A stretch of DNA of 64,000 nucleotides from an uncultured Jannaschia sp. (GTDB lineage: Bacteria; Pseudomonadota; Alphaproteobacteria; Rhodobacterales; Rhodobacteraceae), in NCBI RefSeq assembly GCF_947503795.1, contig NZ_CANNEZ010000001.1, positions 673,001-737,000 of the forward strand, given 5' to 3'. Made by a program: the position numbers and the translations under genes. Each line of letters opens with the position of its first letter. The stretch's first letter is position 1. The notes below the pieces were generated by a model that saw nothing but the letters and a program-made list of their open reading frames with translations, did no database searches and was not told the DNA's origin. Of the stretch, positions 1-7,726 are shown piece after piece.

Positions 1-393
1 CTGACCTCCCGACCGCTCCGCGACGCGCAATTCGCGCGGATGGTGAAGCGGGCCTATGACGGGCGCTGCGCGATCTCCGGGCTGCGGCTGCGGAACGGTG
101 GCGGGCGCGCGGAGGTGCAGGCCGCGCATATCCGGCCCGTGGCCGACGGTGGGCCGGATGTGGTGCCGAACGGGCTGGCCCTTTCGGGGACGCTGCACTG
201 GATGTTCGACCGTGGCCTCGTCTCGGTGGCCGAAGATCACCGCATCCTCGTCAGCCACAACAAGGTCGACGCCGAGACGGCGCGTCGACTCTTTGCGCCG
301 GACATGAGGCTGCGCCTGCCCGCCGACCCCCGGATGCGGCCGCACCCCGACTACCTCGCCTATCACCGCGAGGAGGTGTTCGGCCGGGCGTGA
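1..393 (+). CDS. HNH endonuclease, 3' part only
   Basis: The reading frame is open from base 1 to the stop at 391-393, so this is the C-terminal part (about 130 codons) of a gene that starts outside the window. The segment CAISG, then AAHIRPV and NGLALSGTLHWMFDRG is the HNH (beta-beta-alpha metal) nuclease core: the AAHI histidine, the asparagine of NGLAL and the later histidine are in the expected order. Family members in Rhodobacterales are restriction-like HNH proteins of roughly 290 residues; what DNA they cut is not known to me. The internal ATG at 40 is unlikely to be the start because homology-like sequence (RDAQFARMV) continues upstream of it. Confidence 0.8.
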   Translation: MTSRPLRDAQFARMVKRAYDGRCAISGLRLRNGGGRAEVQAAHIRPVADGGPDVVPNGLALSGTLHWMFDRGLVSVAEDHRILVSHNKVDAETARRLFAPDMRLRLPADPRMRPHPDYLAYHREEVFGRA

Positions 394-449
394 TTGCCTG
401 CGGCCCCGGGCGCGCCTACCGTCCGCGGGAGCCCAACGGAGCCCGTGCC

Positions 450-1043
450 ATGCAGATCGACTATTACCTCGCGACCATCTCGCCCTTCACCTATCTTGCC
501 GGGACCGATCCCGCCGCGATCGCGGCAAGGCACGGCGCGACGCTCAACTACAAGCCGCTCGACATCATGGGGCTCTTCGCGCGCACGGGCGGGACGCCCC
601 CGAAGGACCGCCACGAGAACCGCAAGGCATATCGCCTGCAGGAGATCCGGCGCACGGCCGCGGCGCGCGACATGCCGATCAACCTGCACCCGGCGCATTG
701 GCCGACCAATCCCGCGCCGTCGTCCTACGCGCTCATCGCGGCGATGGCGGATGGCACCGGCGATGTGGCGGCCCTTCTGGCCGGGCTGACCCGTGCCTGC
801 TGGGCCGAGGAGCGCGACATCGCCGATGACGCGGTGATCGCCGACTGTCTCGCTGCGGCGGGCTTCGATCGGGCGCTCGCGTCGCGCGGGATGATGGCGG
901 GGGCCGAGCAATACGCGCGCAACCTCGAGGACGCGGTCGCCGCCGGGGCCTTCGGCGCGCCGTTCTTCATCGTCGGAGAGGAGCGGTTCTGGGGCGTGGA
1001 TCGTCTGGACCAGCTCGACGCGCATCTCGCCGCCACCGCGTGA
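450..1043 (+). CDS. 2-hydroxychromene-2-carboxylate isomerase-like (DsbA-fold) protein
   Basis: The 197-residue product begins MQIDYYLATISPFTYL and carries YKPLDIMGLF and GAFGAPFFIVGEERFWG. These are hallmarks of the thioredoxin-fold GST-kappa/2-hydroxychromene-2-carboxylate isomerase family, which acts on glutathione-linked aromatic catabolites. The ATG at 450 is preferred over an in-frame ATG at 390 because the conserved N-terminal strand starts here and a purine-rich AACGGAG lies upstream. The start of the next gene overlaps its stop (GTGA), so the two form an operon. The true substrate is unknown; many members in roseobacters have no naphthalene pathway around them. Confidence 0.82.
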   Translation: MQIDYYLATISPFTYLAGTDPAAIAARHGATLNYKPLDIMGLFARTGGTPPKDRHENRKAYRLQEIRRTAAARDMPINLHPAHWPTNPAPSSYALIAAMADGTGDVAALLAGLTRACWAEERDIADDAVIADCLAAAGFDRALASRGMMAGAEQYARNLEDAVAAGAFGAPFFIVGEERFWGVDRLDQLDAHLAATA

Positions 1044-1753
1044 GGGAGCCGATCCTCGCGCTTCACTGCATGCTGGCCTCGGGGGCGGCATGGCGCGGCG
1101 TGCGCGCGGCCCTGCCGGAGCGGATGATGATCTGCCCGGACCTGCCCGGCCACGGCGCGGACGGCTGGGACGGCACCGGCGCCTATATGGACGCGGCGCT
1201 GGAGGTGGCGCGGCGCGCCATGCCCGAGGGGGCCGTCGACGTGGTCGGCCATAGCTATGGCGGCTGCGTGGCCCTGCGGATGCTGGCCGAGGACTCCGGC
1301 CGCATCCGCAGCCTCACCCTGATCGAGCCGGTGATGTTCGCGGCCGCACCCGAGGCGGAGCGGCTTGCCCATGCGCGCGACATGGCCGGCTTTCACGCGG
1401 CACTGGATGCCGGCGCGCGCGAGGCGGCGGCCCGCCAGTTCACCGGCCTATGGGGCGACGGGCGCGCCTGGGACGCCCTGTCGGACCGCCAGCGCCTCTA
1501 CATCACGGAGCGCATTCACCTGATTGCCGCGTCTGGACCGGGGATCGTCGACGACATCCACGATATCCTCGACCGCCTCCCGACTGCACCGCCGCCCGTG
1601 ACGATCGTGACGCGTCAGGATCCGCCCCCGATCACCGACGGGATCGCACGCGGTCTTGCGGCCCAATTGCCCGGCGCGGTGGTCCGGCGGCTGGGCCATG
1701 GCCACATGATCCCGATGGAGATGCCGGCAGAGACGGCGGCGCTGCTGCGCTAA
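1040..1753 (+). CDS. alpha/beta hydrolase
   Basis: A 237-residue alpha/beta-fold hydrolase with a GTG start that overlaps the upstream stop by four bases. The oxyanion region LHCMLASG is near residues 8-15. The nucleophile elbow GHSYGG has Ser72, and the catalytic histidine is in LGHGHM (about 220-222). The acid is probably in the TRQDPPP loop. The substrate cannot be told from sequence; a small ester or acyl compound is likely. It is cotranscribed with the isomerase-like gene and is followed by a hairpin. Confidence 0.8.
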   Translation: MREPILALHCMLASGAAWRGVRAALPERMMICPDLPGHGADGWDGTGAYMDAALEVARRAMPEGAVDVVGHSYGGCVALRMLAEDSGRIRSLTLIEPVMFAAAPEAERLAHARDMAGFHAALDAGAREAAARQFTGLWGDGRAWDALSDRQRLYITERIHLIAASGPGIVDDIHDILDRLPTAPPPVTIVTRQDPPPITDGIARGLAAQLPGAVVRRLGHGHMIPMEMPAETAALLR

Positions 1754-1776
1754 CCTTGCCTGCCTGAAACGAACGA

Positions 1777-1800
1777 CGCCCCCGCCCGGAGGCGGGGGCG
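1777..1800 (+). terminator. GC-rich hairpin after the hydrolase gene
   Basis: CGCCCCCGCC at 1777-1786 pairs perfectly with GGCGGGGGCG at 1791-1800 around a CGGA loop. No T tract follows, so it may be only a weak intrinsic terminator or a 3'-end stabiliser. From 1801 to the SOS box at 2026 I see no gene, only a short palindrome at 1847-1860. Confidence 0.6.
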
Positions 1801-2025
1801 CTGTGACGATGAACCGCGGCGACCGTCCGGCATTCATTCCCGAGGACCTGTATGTACAGGTGGGCGCCAGGTAGCATGACCAGGGCCATACCAGAGCCAG
1901 CTCCCTCGGAATTGCTTAAGGCCACCGGAATTTAGCCGTGATGACAAGAAGCGCAGAAGCATCGTCCCGACAGCATCTAGGCCTCGCCGGCCCCTCGGAC
2001 AAGTCGGCGGACGGGCTGGACAGCA

Positions 2026-2040
2026 GTTCACCTTTCGTTC
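2026..2040 (+). promoter_or_regulatory. LexA (SOS) box upstream of mmcB
   Basis: GTTC at 2026-2029 and GTTC at 2037-2040 are separated by exactly seven bases. GTTC-N7-GTTC is the established LexA recognition sequence of Alphaproteobacteria. The box ends 11 bases before the ATG of mmcB, where bound LexA would block transcription. It also argues against the longer reading frame that would place the box inside the coding region. Confidence 0.8.
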
Positions 2041-2051
2041 ACGAAAGGGAC

Positions 2052-2510
2052 ATGTTGCTGCGCGAGACCCAGACCCCGCTCCAGCCCGGTCGCCTTCTGG
2101 CGCGGGGCGTGATGCGGCATCTGCGCGACCATGATTTCATGTGCCTCGAGGAGTTCGCGCCCGAGCGCGGCAAGCGCGTCGACGTGATGGCGCTGGGCCC
2201 CAAGGGCGAGGTCTGGGTGATCGAGTGCAAATCCTCGCGCGCCGACTTCACGAGCGATCTGAAGTGGCAGGGCTATCTGGAATGGGCCGATCGGTTCTTC
2301 TGGGCGGTGGACGGCGATTTCCCGACCGAGATCCTGCCCGATGAGACGGGTTTGATCCTTGCCGACGGGTTCGGCGCGGAGGTCGTGCGGACCCCGGAGG
2401 CAACCAAGCTGGCGGCCGCGCGGCGCAAGGCGCTGGTGCTGAAATTCGCGCGGTGTGCCGCCCAGCGGCTGCACTGGGCGCGCGATCCGATGCTGACGGC
2501 GGGGGGCTAG
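2052..2510 (+). CDS. mmcB: MmcB family DNA repair protein
   Basis: A 152-residue protein of the MmcB family. RVDVMALGPKGEVWVIECKS has the D...ExK spacing of a PD-(D/E)XK nuclease fold, with Asp, Glu and Lys present; the conserved DLKWQGYLEWADRFFWAVDG follows. Family members in Caulobacter belong to the LexA regulon and contribute to mitomycin C resistance. The frame is open further upstream (ATG at 1938), but that extension is low-complexity and would contain the SOS box, so the ATG at 2052 after GAAAGGGA is chosen. The gene ends four bases into the convergent DUF6324-like gene. Confidence 0.85.
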   Translation: MLLRETQTPLQPGRLLARGVMRHLRDHDFMCLEEFAPERGKRVDVMALGPKGEVWVIECKSSRADFTSDLKWQGYLEWADRFFWAVDGDFPTEILPDETGLILADGFGAEVVRTPEATKLAAARRKALVLKFARCAAQRLHWARDPMLTAGG

Positions 2511-2692
2511 CGGGCCTTCGCGACCATCGCGGCGGCGGCGCGGATCTCCTCGGCGATCTCCATCGCCTCGTCGGTGTCGAAATCCATCGAGATCTCGGTC
2601 CCGCCGCTTTCCACGAAGATGCGGACCATGCCCGTATCGGTCGGCCCGATCTGCAGGTTCGCTTCGGCGTCGCTCTGGTCGTTGATACCCAT
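2507..2692 (-). CDS. DUF6324-like small acidic protein
   Basis: A 61-residue acidic protein starting MGINDQSDAEANLQIGPTDT and continuing MVRIFVESGG, then a C-terminal helix rich in Ala and Glu (AMEIAEEIRAAAA). It resembles a small, conserved Rhodobacterales family of unknown function (I believe DUF6324). It has no signal peptide or membrane segment, so it is probably cytoplasmic. It converges with mmcB and overlaps it by four bases. Confidence 0.7.
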   Translation of the reverse strand: MGINDQSDAEANLQIGPTDTGMVRIFVESGGTEISMDFDTDEAMEIAEEIRAAAAMVAKAR

Positions 2693-2738
2693 GCCGAGCC
2701 TCTAGACGAGGCGGCGGGCGTCGCGCAAGCCTGCGCGC

Positions 2739-3221
2739 ATGGACGGAATCAGCCTTCGCGATCTCGAACCCGGCGATGCGGGTTGGGTGACGATGCGCCA
2801 TGGCGAGCTCTACTGGACGGACGAAGGCTACGACATCGCGTTCGAGGCGCTGGTGGCCGGTATCCTGTCGGAGTTCATCCGCGACCGCCGCCCGCCCGAG
2901 CGGGCATGGATCGCGACGGATGACGACGGGCGACGCGTGGGATGCGTATTCACGACGCGCCCGGCCGCCGACACCGCCAAGCTGCGCATGTTCCTCGTCG
3001 AGCCCGAGATGCGTGGAACGGGACTGGCGCAGCACCTTCTGGATACGCTGATCTCCCATGCCCGCGACACCGGTGCGGTGCGGGTCGTCCTCTGGACCCA
3101 CGAGAGCCACCGCGCGGCGGGAAAGCTCTATCGTCGCAACGGGTTCCGTCTTCTGGACGAGACGCCGGTGGTGGCCTTCGGGCAGCCCACGCTCGAGCAG
3201 AACTGGGTGCTGGACCTCTGA
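2739..3221 (+). CDS. GNAT family N-acetyltransferase
   Basis: A 160-residue GNAT-fold acetyltransferase. Motif A is LRMFLVEPEMRGTGLAQHLL (about residues 88-107), with the acetyl-CoA pyrophosphate loop RGTGLA; the later KLYRRNGFRLL is the typical motif B region. The N-terminal half, with MRHGELYWTDEGYD, resembles the acetyltransferase half of MarR-GNAT fusion proteins, but the MarR domain is absent here. The substrate (small amine, amino acid or peptide) cannot be assigned. The gene stands alone in front of tRNA-His. Confidence 0.82.
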   Translation: MDGISLRDLEPGDAGWVTMRHGELYWTDEGYDIAFEALVAGILSEFIRDRRPPERAWIATDDDGRRVGCVFTTRPAADTAKLRMFLVEPEMRGTGLAQHLLDTLISHARDTGAVRVVLWTHESHRAAGKLYRRNGFRLLDETPVVAFGQPTLEQNWVLDL

Positions 3222-3266
3222 CGGCGCAGGGCGCCGCGGACGTCGCGACGGGCGCGCGCTCCGGGC

Positions 3267-3295
3267 TTGCACGAGCGCCGAGGGAGCGTTATTGC
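3267..3295 (+). promoter_or_regulatory. Promoter of tRNA-His
   Basis: TTGCAC (3267-3272), a 17-base spacer and TATTGC (3290-3295) fit a sigma-70-type promoter. They lie 10 bases before the mature tRNA 5' end. The tRNA-Trp gene in this window has the same -35 hexamer and spacing. Confidence 0.65.
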
Positions 3296-3305
3296 CGCGC
3301 CCAGT

Positions 3306-3382
3306 GCCGCCGTAGCTCAGTTGGTTAGAGCGCCTGATTGTGGATCAGGAGGTCCCCCGTTCGAGCCGGGGCGGTGGTACCA
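3306..3382 (+). tRNA. tRNA-His (GTG anticodon), CCA encoded
   Basis: A 77-base cloverleaf. The acceptor strands are 3306-3312 and 3372-3378 (with two G-U pairs), the anticodon GTG is at 3340-3342 in a 7-base loop closed by CCTGA/TCAGG, the T arm is CCCCG/CGGGG, and CCA is at 3380-3382. The discriminator base at 3379 is A, not C, and the base before the acceptor stem (3305) is T, so there is no encoded G-1. This matches the atypical histidine identity set described in a group of Alphaproteobacteria. Confidence 0.96.
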
Positions 3383-3414
3383 CCTCTTTCCGATGCGCAC
3401 CGACACGCGACGCC

Positions 3415-4743
3415 TCAGGCGTCCGGCAGATGCGTCGCGAGGAGCTTCGCCACAGGAACGCGCGCCCGCAGCTTCGCCGCGATCAGAAACAGCCCCGCCA
3501 GCTTTCGTTGCAGGAACAGCGCGTCGATCGGCAGGGGCGGCGGGACGAACCCGCTCTCGCCCAGCGCGAGGCCCTCGGCGCGCAGCCGCTGCATGATGGC
3601 GCGATCGCCGAAATCGTAGGTTTCGCCCCGAAGCGGAGCGAACACCATCTCCATCATGACGCGGATGCGGGCAGCGTCGGCAGGCGCGGTCTCCGCGTCG
3701 TAGAAGCCGATCCGCCGGGCCACGGCATCGACCCGCTCCGCGTTGCCCGCCAGCCCCGCGCGCATCAGGTCGGCATAATCGGCGACGATGCCGGGTTGGA
3801 GGGCCCGCGTCGCCCCGAAATCCAGGAGGATCAGCCGATCCGCGGCCGCATTGTAGCGGTAATTGGCGAGGTTCGGGTCCGTCTGTATCAGCCCGAATTC
3901 GAAGAGCTCCCGCAGAAGAAGCGCGATGAGCCGCGTCGCGACCCGGTCGCGCGTCGTCTGGTCCGCCGTCTCGAGCGCGTCGAGCGGCGCCCCGTCGAGA
4001 TAGGTCATCGTCAGGATGCGCGGCGTACTCCACTCCGGGACGGGCGCAGGGATCGCAAAGGCCGCATCGCCCCGCAGCAGCGCCGCGAAGCGCGACATAT
4101 GCGCGGCCTCGGCGGCGTAGTCCGTCTCGGCATGGAGCTGCAACCGCGCCTCCTCGACATAGGGGGCGAGGTCGAAGCCCGCGGGCATCAGGCCCGACAT
4201 CTTCACAAGGGCCGCGACATTGGCCACGTCGCTGTCGATGCTTCGGGCGACGCCGGGATATTGGACCTTGACCGCGACACCGCGCCCGTCGGCCAAGCAG
4301 GCGCGGTGGACCTGACCGATGGAGGCGGCGGCGATGGGGAGCACGTCGAAGGACCGGAGCGTCTGAACCCAGCCGCGCGGCCATTCGGCGTCGAGGACGC
4401 GCTTGAGCTGCGCGGGCGGCATCGTGTCGGCCTCGGCCCGCAACCGGGCCATGATGGCCGCCATCTCGGGCGGCAGCAGTTCGCCCGCATCCATCGAGAT
4501 GAGTTGACCCATCTTCATCGCAGCACCGCGCATCCGCGCCAGCTCGTCGGTGATGCGTCTGAGATTGCCCGGCGTCAGGAGAAGATCGCGCGACGTCGGG
4601 CGCCGCCCCCGCGCAAGGTCCGCCGCCCCGCCCATCGCCATGTTGCCCGCGACCCCCGCGACCATGGCACCCAGCCGCGTCATACGCGACAGGCGACCGG
4701 CGGGCACGGGGACGGGGCGGCCGAAGGACGGGCGGTCGGGCAT
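3415..4743 (-). CDS. ABC1/AarF (UbiB-like) atypical kinase
   Basis: A 442-residue ABC1-family protein kinase-like protein. It has the family-specific KxGQ motif (MKMGQ, residues 76-80), the alanine-rich loop AAASIGQVHRA (138-148) in place of a glycine-rich loop, the ATP lysine K159 in VAVKVQYPG, the catalytic-loop region QTDPNLANY and the metal-binding DFGA. Members act in ubiquinone biosynthesis or membrane lipid/quinone handling. Whether this one is UbiB proper is uncertain because it lacks an obvious C-terminal membrane pair. A strong AGGAGG precedes the ATG. It lies 54 bases downstream of the aminotransferase gene and is probably in the same transcript. Confidence 0.85.
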   Translation of the reverse strand: MPDRPSFGRPVPVPAGRLSRMTRLGAMVAGVAGNMAMGGAADLARGRRPTSRDLLLTPGNLRRITDELARMRGAAMKMGQLISMDAGELLPPEMAAIMARLRAEADTMPPAQLKRVLDAEWPRGWVQTLRSFDVLPIAAASIGQVHRACLADGRGVAVKVQYPGVARSIDSDVANVAALVKMSGLMPAGFDLAPYVEEARLQLHAETDYAAEAAHMSRFAALLRGDAAFAIPAPVPEWSTPRILTMTYLDGAPLDALETADQTTRDRVATRLIALLLRELFEFGLIQTDPNLANYRYNAAADRLILLDFGATRALQPGIVADYADLMRAGLAGNAERVDAVARRIGFYDAETAPADAARIRVMMEMVFAPLRGETYDFGDRAIMQRLRAEGLALGESGFVPPPLPIDALFLQRKLAGLFLIAAKLRARVPVAKLLATHLPDA

Positions 4744-4797
4744 GGGGCCTCCTGCAGGATGCCCGTCAGCTAGGCCGCATGCCGGGCCGGGCGAGGT

Positions 4798-5982
4798 CTA
4801 TTGCAGGTCGGCGAACGCCGCCTGCATCCGCTCGACCGCCCGCACGACATTCGCCCGCGGCGTCGCGATGTTGAACCGCAGGAAGCTGTCGCCGCCCTTC
4901 CCGAAGGTCGGGCCATGGTTCACGGCGATCTTCGCGTCACGCTCGACCCGCGCGGTGAACTCCTCGCGCGCCATACCGGTGCCGGAGAAATCGACCCAGC
5001 TGAGATAGGTCGCCTCGAGCGGTACGGAAGCGACGCCGGGGATTGCCGCGATTCCCTCGTCGAACAGCGCCCGGTTGCCGTCGAGATAGACCATCAGGTC
5101 GTCCACCCAGGCCGCGCCTTCGGGCGAATAGGCCGCCTTGGCCATCACCAGACCGAACGAATTGGCCGAGATGCCCAGGCCCAGCATCCGGGCCGCGAAC
5201 TGCGCGCGCAGATGCGGATCGTGGACGATCACGTTGCCCGTATGGCCGCCGGACAGGTTGAAGGTCTTGTTGGTGGAACTCATCATCACAAGCCGGTCCG
5301 CGATCCCGTCGATCGCGGCCATCGGGATATGCGTCTGACCCGGATAGACGAGGTCGTGATGGATCTCGTCGGAGACGAGGATCAGGTCGTGGCGCTTGGC
5401 GAAGGCGGCGAAGCCCTCGAGCTCGGCGCGCGTCCAGACCCGGCCGTTGGGATTGTGCGGCGAACAGAGGATCATCATCTTCGCGCCCGTGCCCTCGACC
5501 TGCGCGTCCCAGGCATCGAAATCCGTCTCGTAGCGCCCATCCGCGAAGGGCATCTCGCATTCCACGACGACGCGCTCGGCCCCGCGGATCACGCGGGCGA
5601 AGGCGTGATAAACCGGCGTGAACAGGACCACCCCGTCGCCCGGATCGGTCCAGGTGTCGACGCAGAGCGCCGTGCCGTTGACAAGGCCGTGGGTCGTGAA
5701 GATGGCATCCGCGTCGATGCTCCATCCGTGACGTTCCCGCATCCACCAGCGGATCGCCTCGCGGTAGGGGCCGTCGTCGCCGTAATATCCGAGCACACCG
5801 TGATCGATCAGGTCGCGCACCGCGGCGGTGATGAAGTCGGGGACACGGAAATCCATGTCGGCGACCCACATGGCAATGCCATCCTCCGCCGGCACGCCGT
5901 AGATCTGCTCCATCTTGTCCCACTTCGTGCAGTTGGTGCCGCGACGATCGATGATCTCGTCGAACCGGGGGTCTGCATTCAT
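4798..5982 (-). CDS. MalY/PatB family aminotransferase (cystathionine beta-lyase type)
   Basis: A 394-residue fold-type I PLP enzyme. FDEIIDRRGTNCTKWD at the N terminus is the signature opening of the MalY/PatB group. The substrate-carboxylate/PLP motif is SPHNPNGR (174-181), VSDEIHHDL has Asp205, and SSTNKTFN contains the Schiff-base Lys239. Family members are C-S beta-lyases (cystathionine to homocysteine) or aminotransferases. The ATG at 5982 has AGGAG eight bases upstream; the 13-codon extension to 6021 lacks this and is rejected. Confidence 0.87.
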   Translation of the reverse strand: MNADPRFDEIIDRRGTNCTKWDKMEQIYGVPAEDGIAMWVADMDFRVPDFITAAVRDLIDHGVLGYYGDDGPYREAIRWWMRERHGWSIDADAIFTTHGLVNGTALCVDTWTDPGDGVVLFTPVYHAFARVIRGAERVVVECEMPFADGRYETDFDAWDAQVEGTGAKMMILCSPHNPNGRVWTRAELEGFAAFAKRHDLILVSDEIHHDLVYPGQTHIPMAAIDGIADRLVMMSSTNKTFNLSGGHTGNVIVHDPHLRAQFAARMLGLGISANSFGLVMAKAAYSPEGAAWVDDLMVYLDGNRALFDEGIAAIPGVASVPLEATYLSWVDFSGTGMAREEFTARVERDAKIAVNHGPTFGKGGDSFLRFNIATPRANVVRAVERMQAAFADLQ

Positions 5983-6328
5983 GTGAGGATCTCCTGGCGG
6001 GTTGCGGGGCAGATGTGCCACCGGGCCTCGCCGGTCGCAAGCCGATGATCGAAACCATGGCCTTGCGTTTCAAACGATTTTTCAGTTCGTCCGCGACCTT
6101 TGTACGTGCGAAGAACGCTGGCGGCTGGTTCTGCGAGCAAGCGCCCGCGACCTCTGGCTGTACCACCGGCTCGGTGCCGTCGGGTCCGACCCACGCCGAA
6201 GCTCACCGTCCATGCGGGCGGCCTTGTCGTCCGCCCTGCGCCCCGAGGTCGATATCGAAGCCTCCGGTCGACGGATCGACACCGCGTTCCGGTTGCGCGA
6301 CCGGGCCGCGCGGCCTACATCCGCCGAC
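5983..6328. other. Divergent intergenic region, no confident gene
   Basis: 346 bases between the divergent aminotransferase gene and the first deformylase gene. It contains the aminotransferase ribosome site (AGGAG on the minus strand) and a short AT-richer stretch around 6066-6110 that could hold promoters for either direction, but no hexamer pair is convincing. Open frames cross it on both strands, including a plus-strand extension of the deformylase frame; none shows a plausible ribosome site or recognisable protein. Confidence 0.5.
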
Positions 6329-6847
6329 GTGAAACGGCCTATCCTCCTCCACCCCGATCCGCGCCTGAAGAAGGTCGCCGAGCCGGTCCCCGACCTCTCG
6401 GACGCGCTCCGCGCGCTGGCCGACGATATGCTCGAGACGATGTACGATGCGCCGGGCATCGGGCTCGCCGCGCCGCAGGTGGGGCAGGGGGTGCGGTTGA
6501 TCGTGCTCGACTGCATCAAGGAGGAGGGCGAGGCGCCCCGTCCTCTCGTCATGTTCAATCCGAAGATCATCGCCGCCTCGGACGAGATGTCGTCCTACGA
6601 GGAAGGCTGCCTGTCGATCCCCGATCAATACGGCGAGGTCACGCGACCGTCCGAGGTGACCGTTAACTGGATCGACCGCGACGGCGCCGAGCGGTCCGAG
6701 GACATGGCCGGGCTCTGGTCGACCTGCGTCCAGCACGAGATCGATCATCTCGACGGGACGCTCTTCATCGACCACCTGAAGCCGCTGCGGCGTCAGATGA
6801 TCACCCGCAAGATGGTCAAGCTGAAGCGCGAGCTGGCCCGTGGCTGA
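6329..6847 (+). CDS. def: Peptide deformylase (complete active site)
   Basis: A 172-residue polypeptide deformylase, which removes the formyl group from nascent N-terminal formyl-methionine. All three motifs are intact: GIGLAAPQ (43-50), EEGCLSIP with the metal-ligand Cys94, and HEIDH with His136, Glu137 and His140. The likely start is GTG at 6329 (read as VKRPILLHPDPRL); the frame is open upstream to 6002, but that part has no family resemblance. This is the copy expected to do the housekeeping job, together with fmt downstream. Confidence 0.93.
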   Translation: MKRPILLHPDPRLKKVAEPVPDLSDALRALADDMLETMYDAPGIGLAAPQVGQGVRLIVLDCIKEEGEAPRPLVMFNPKIIAASDEMSSYEEGCLSIPDQYGEVTRPSEVTVNWIDRDGAERSEDMAGLWSTCVQHEIDHLDGTLFIDHLKPLRRQMITRKMVKLKRELARG

Positions 6848-7280
6848 GGTCTTCCGCCCCCGGACGCGCGCGCGGCTGGCGGATGGCGAGGTCTGGGGCG
6901 TGCCGGTGAAGATGCACTGGATCGACGCCGCGGGGCAGGACGCTCCTCCAGCGGGCCTTCTGGCCGATGCGTGGCGGGTGGTGGCGGACACGCTGCCCGA
7001 CGCGATGGCGATCGAGGGCGGGGCCGAGGGCGCGGCCTTCTGCATTCTCCATCGCGGCGAACAGGGCATCTGGCTGCTTATGGATTGGTGGGCGCATGCC
7101 GACATCCTCTGCCAGCGGCTTGCCCGCGCGGATGTCGGGGCGACGCTCTTCGAGAGCGTGGACGAGCGCCCGCTTCTCGCCTGCGTCTGGGAACTGGAGG
7201 TCATCGAGGCCGAGCGCCTCGCGTGGATCGAGCACATGATGCGACCCTCCCCCAACCTCGCCGCCTGGCGCGCGGCGTGA
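6840..7280 (+). CDS. Conserved unknown protein between deformylase genes
   Basis: A 146-residue product with GTG start, overlapping the first deformylase gene by eight bases and the second by four, so it is translationally coupled to both. I do not recognise the family. It is soluble, tryptophan-rich and acidic (for example MKMHWID-like opening and a WLLMDWWAHADIL stretch near the middle) and ends in a proline/alanine tail. Its fixed position inside the deformylase cluster suggests a role linked to translation or N-terminal processing, but this is inference from context only. The last stretch ERLAWIEHMMRPSPN is probably helical. Confidence 0.75.
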   Translation: MAEVFRPRTRARLADGEVWGVPVKMHWIDAAGQDAPPAGLLADAWRVVADTLPDAMAIEGGAEGAAFCILHRGEQGIWLLMDWWAHADILCQRLARADVGATLFESVDERPLLACVWELEVIEAERLAWIEHMMRPSPNLAAWRAA

Positions 7281-7726
7281 TCCTCGGGATTCGCCTGTAT
7301 CCCGATCCGGTTCTCGCCGAGATCTGCACGCCGGTGACGGGTGACGTCACGGGGCTGGCCCGCGACATGCTCGACACGATGTATGCCGCACCGGGGCGGG
7401 GCCTCGCGGGGCCGCAAATCGGCGTGACCGAACGCATCTTCGTCATGGACGCGACGTGGAAGGAGGGACTGCCCGATCCGCGTGTCTTCGTGAACCCGGT
7501 GATCACGGGAACCGAGGGCGAGCAGATAAACGAGGAGGGATGCCTCTCGATCCCCGACACGCCGCGACGTGTCCTGCGCCCCCGGCGCGTCGTGCTGGAA
7601 TTCGACGGCCCGGGCGGCATCCGTCGCGAGGAGGCGTTCGAGGGCTTCGCCGCCGCCTGCGTCGCGCACGAGATGGACCATCTCGACGGCATCCTGATCC
7701 TCGACCATCCCGAGGCTCCGGAATGA
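7277..7726 (+). CDS. Second peptide deformylase family protein
   Basis: A 149-residue deformylase homologue, shorter at the C terminus than the first copy (it stops soon after the HEMDHLDG helix). The metal and catalytic residues are kept: EEGCLSIP with Cys89, and HEMDH with His131, Glu132 and His135. Motif 1 is GRGLAGPQ instead of GxGLAAxQ, one substitution in the substrate pocket. It is therefore probably active, perhaps with altered peptide preference. It has a GTG start overlapping the preceding stop by four bases, and its own stop overlaps the ATG of the third copy (ATGA). Confidence 0.88.
   Translation: MILGIRLYPDPVLAEICTPVTGDVTGLARDMLDTMYAAPGRGLAGPQIGVTERIFVMDATWKEGLPDPRVFVNPVITGTEGEQINEEGCLSIPDTPRRVLRPRRVVLEFDGPGGIRREEAFEGFAAACVAHEMDHLDGILILDHPEAPE

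Noticed and set aside
1847-1860. CCTGTA-TG-TACAGG palindrome upstream of mmcB
   Set aside because: Short arms in a region with a better explained SOS box; no reason to prefer a function.
3340-4773. 477-codon plus-strand frame beginning inside tRNA-His
   Set aside because: Antisense to the ABC1 kinase gene, Arg/His/Gly-rich translation; the kinase motifs on the other strand are clear.
6015-6332. 105-codon plus-strand frame in the gap before the first deformylase
   Set aside because: No ribosome site; product changes into Pro/Cys/Arg-rich nonsense after about 25 residues; overlaps the def start in another frame.
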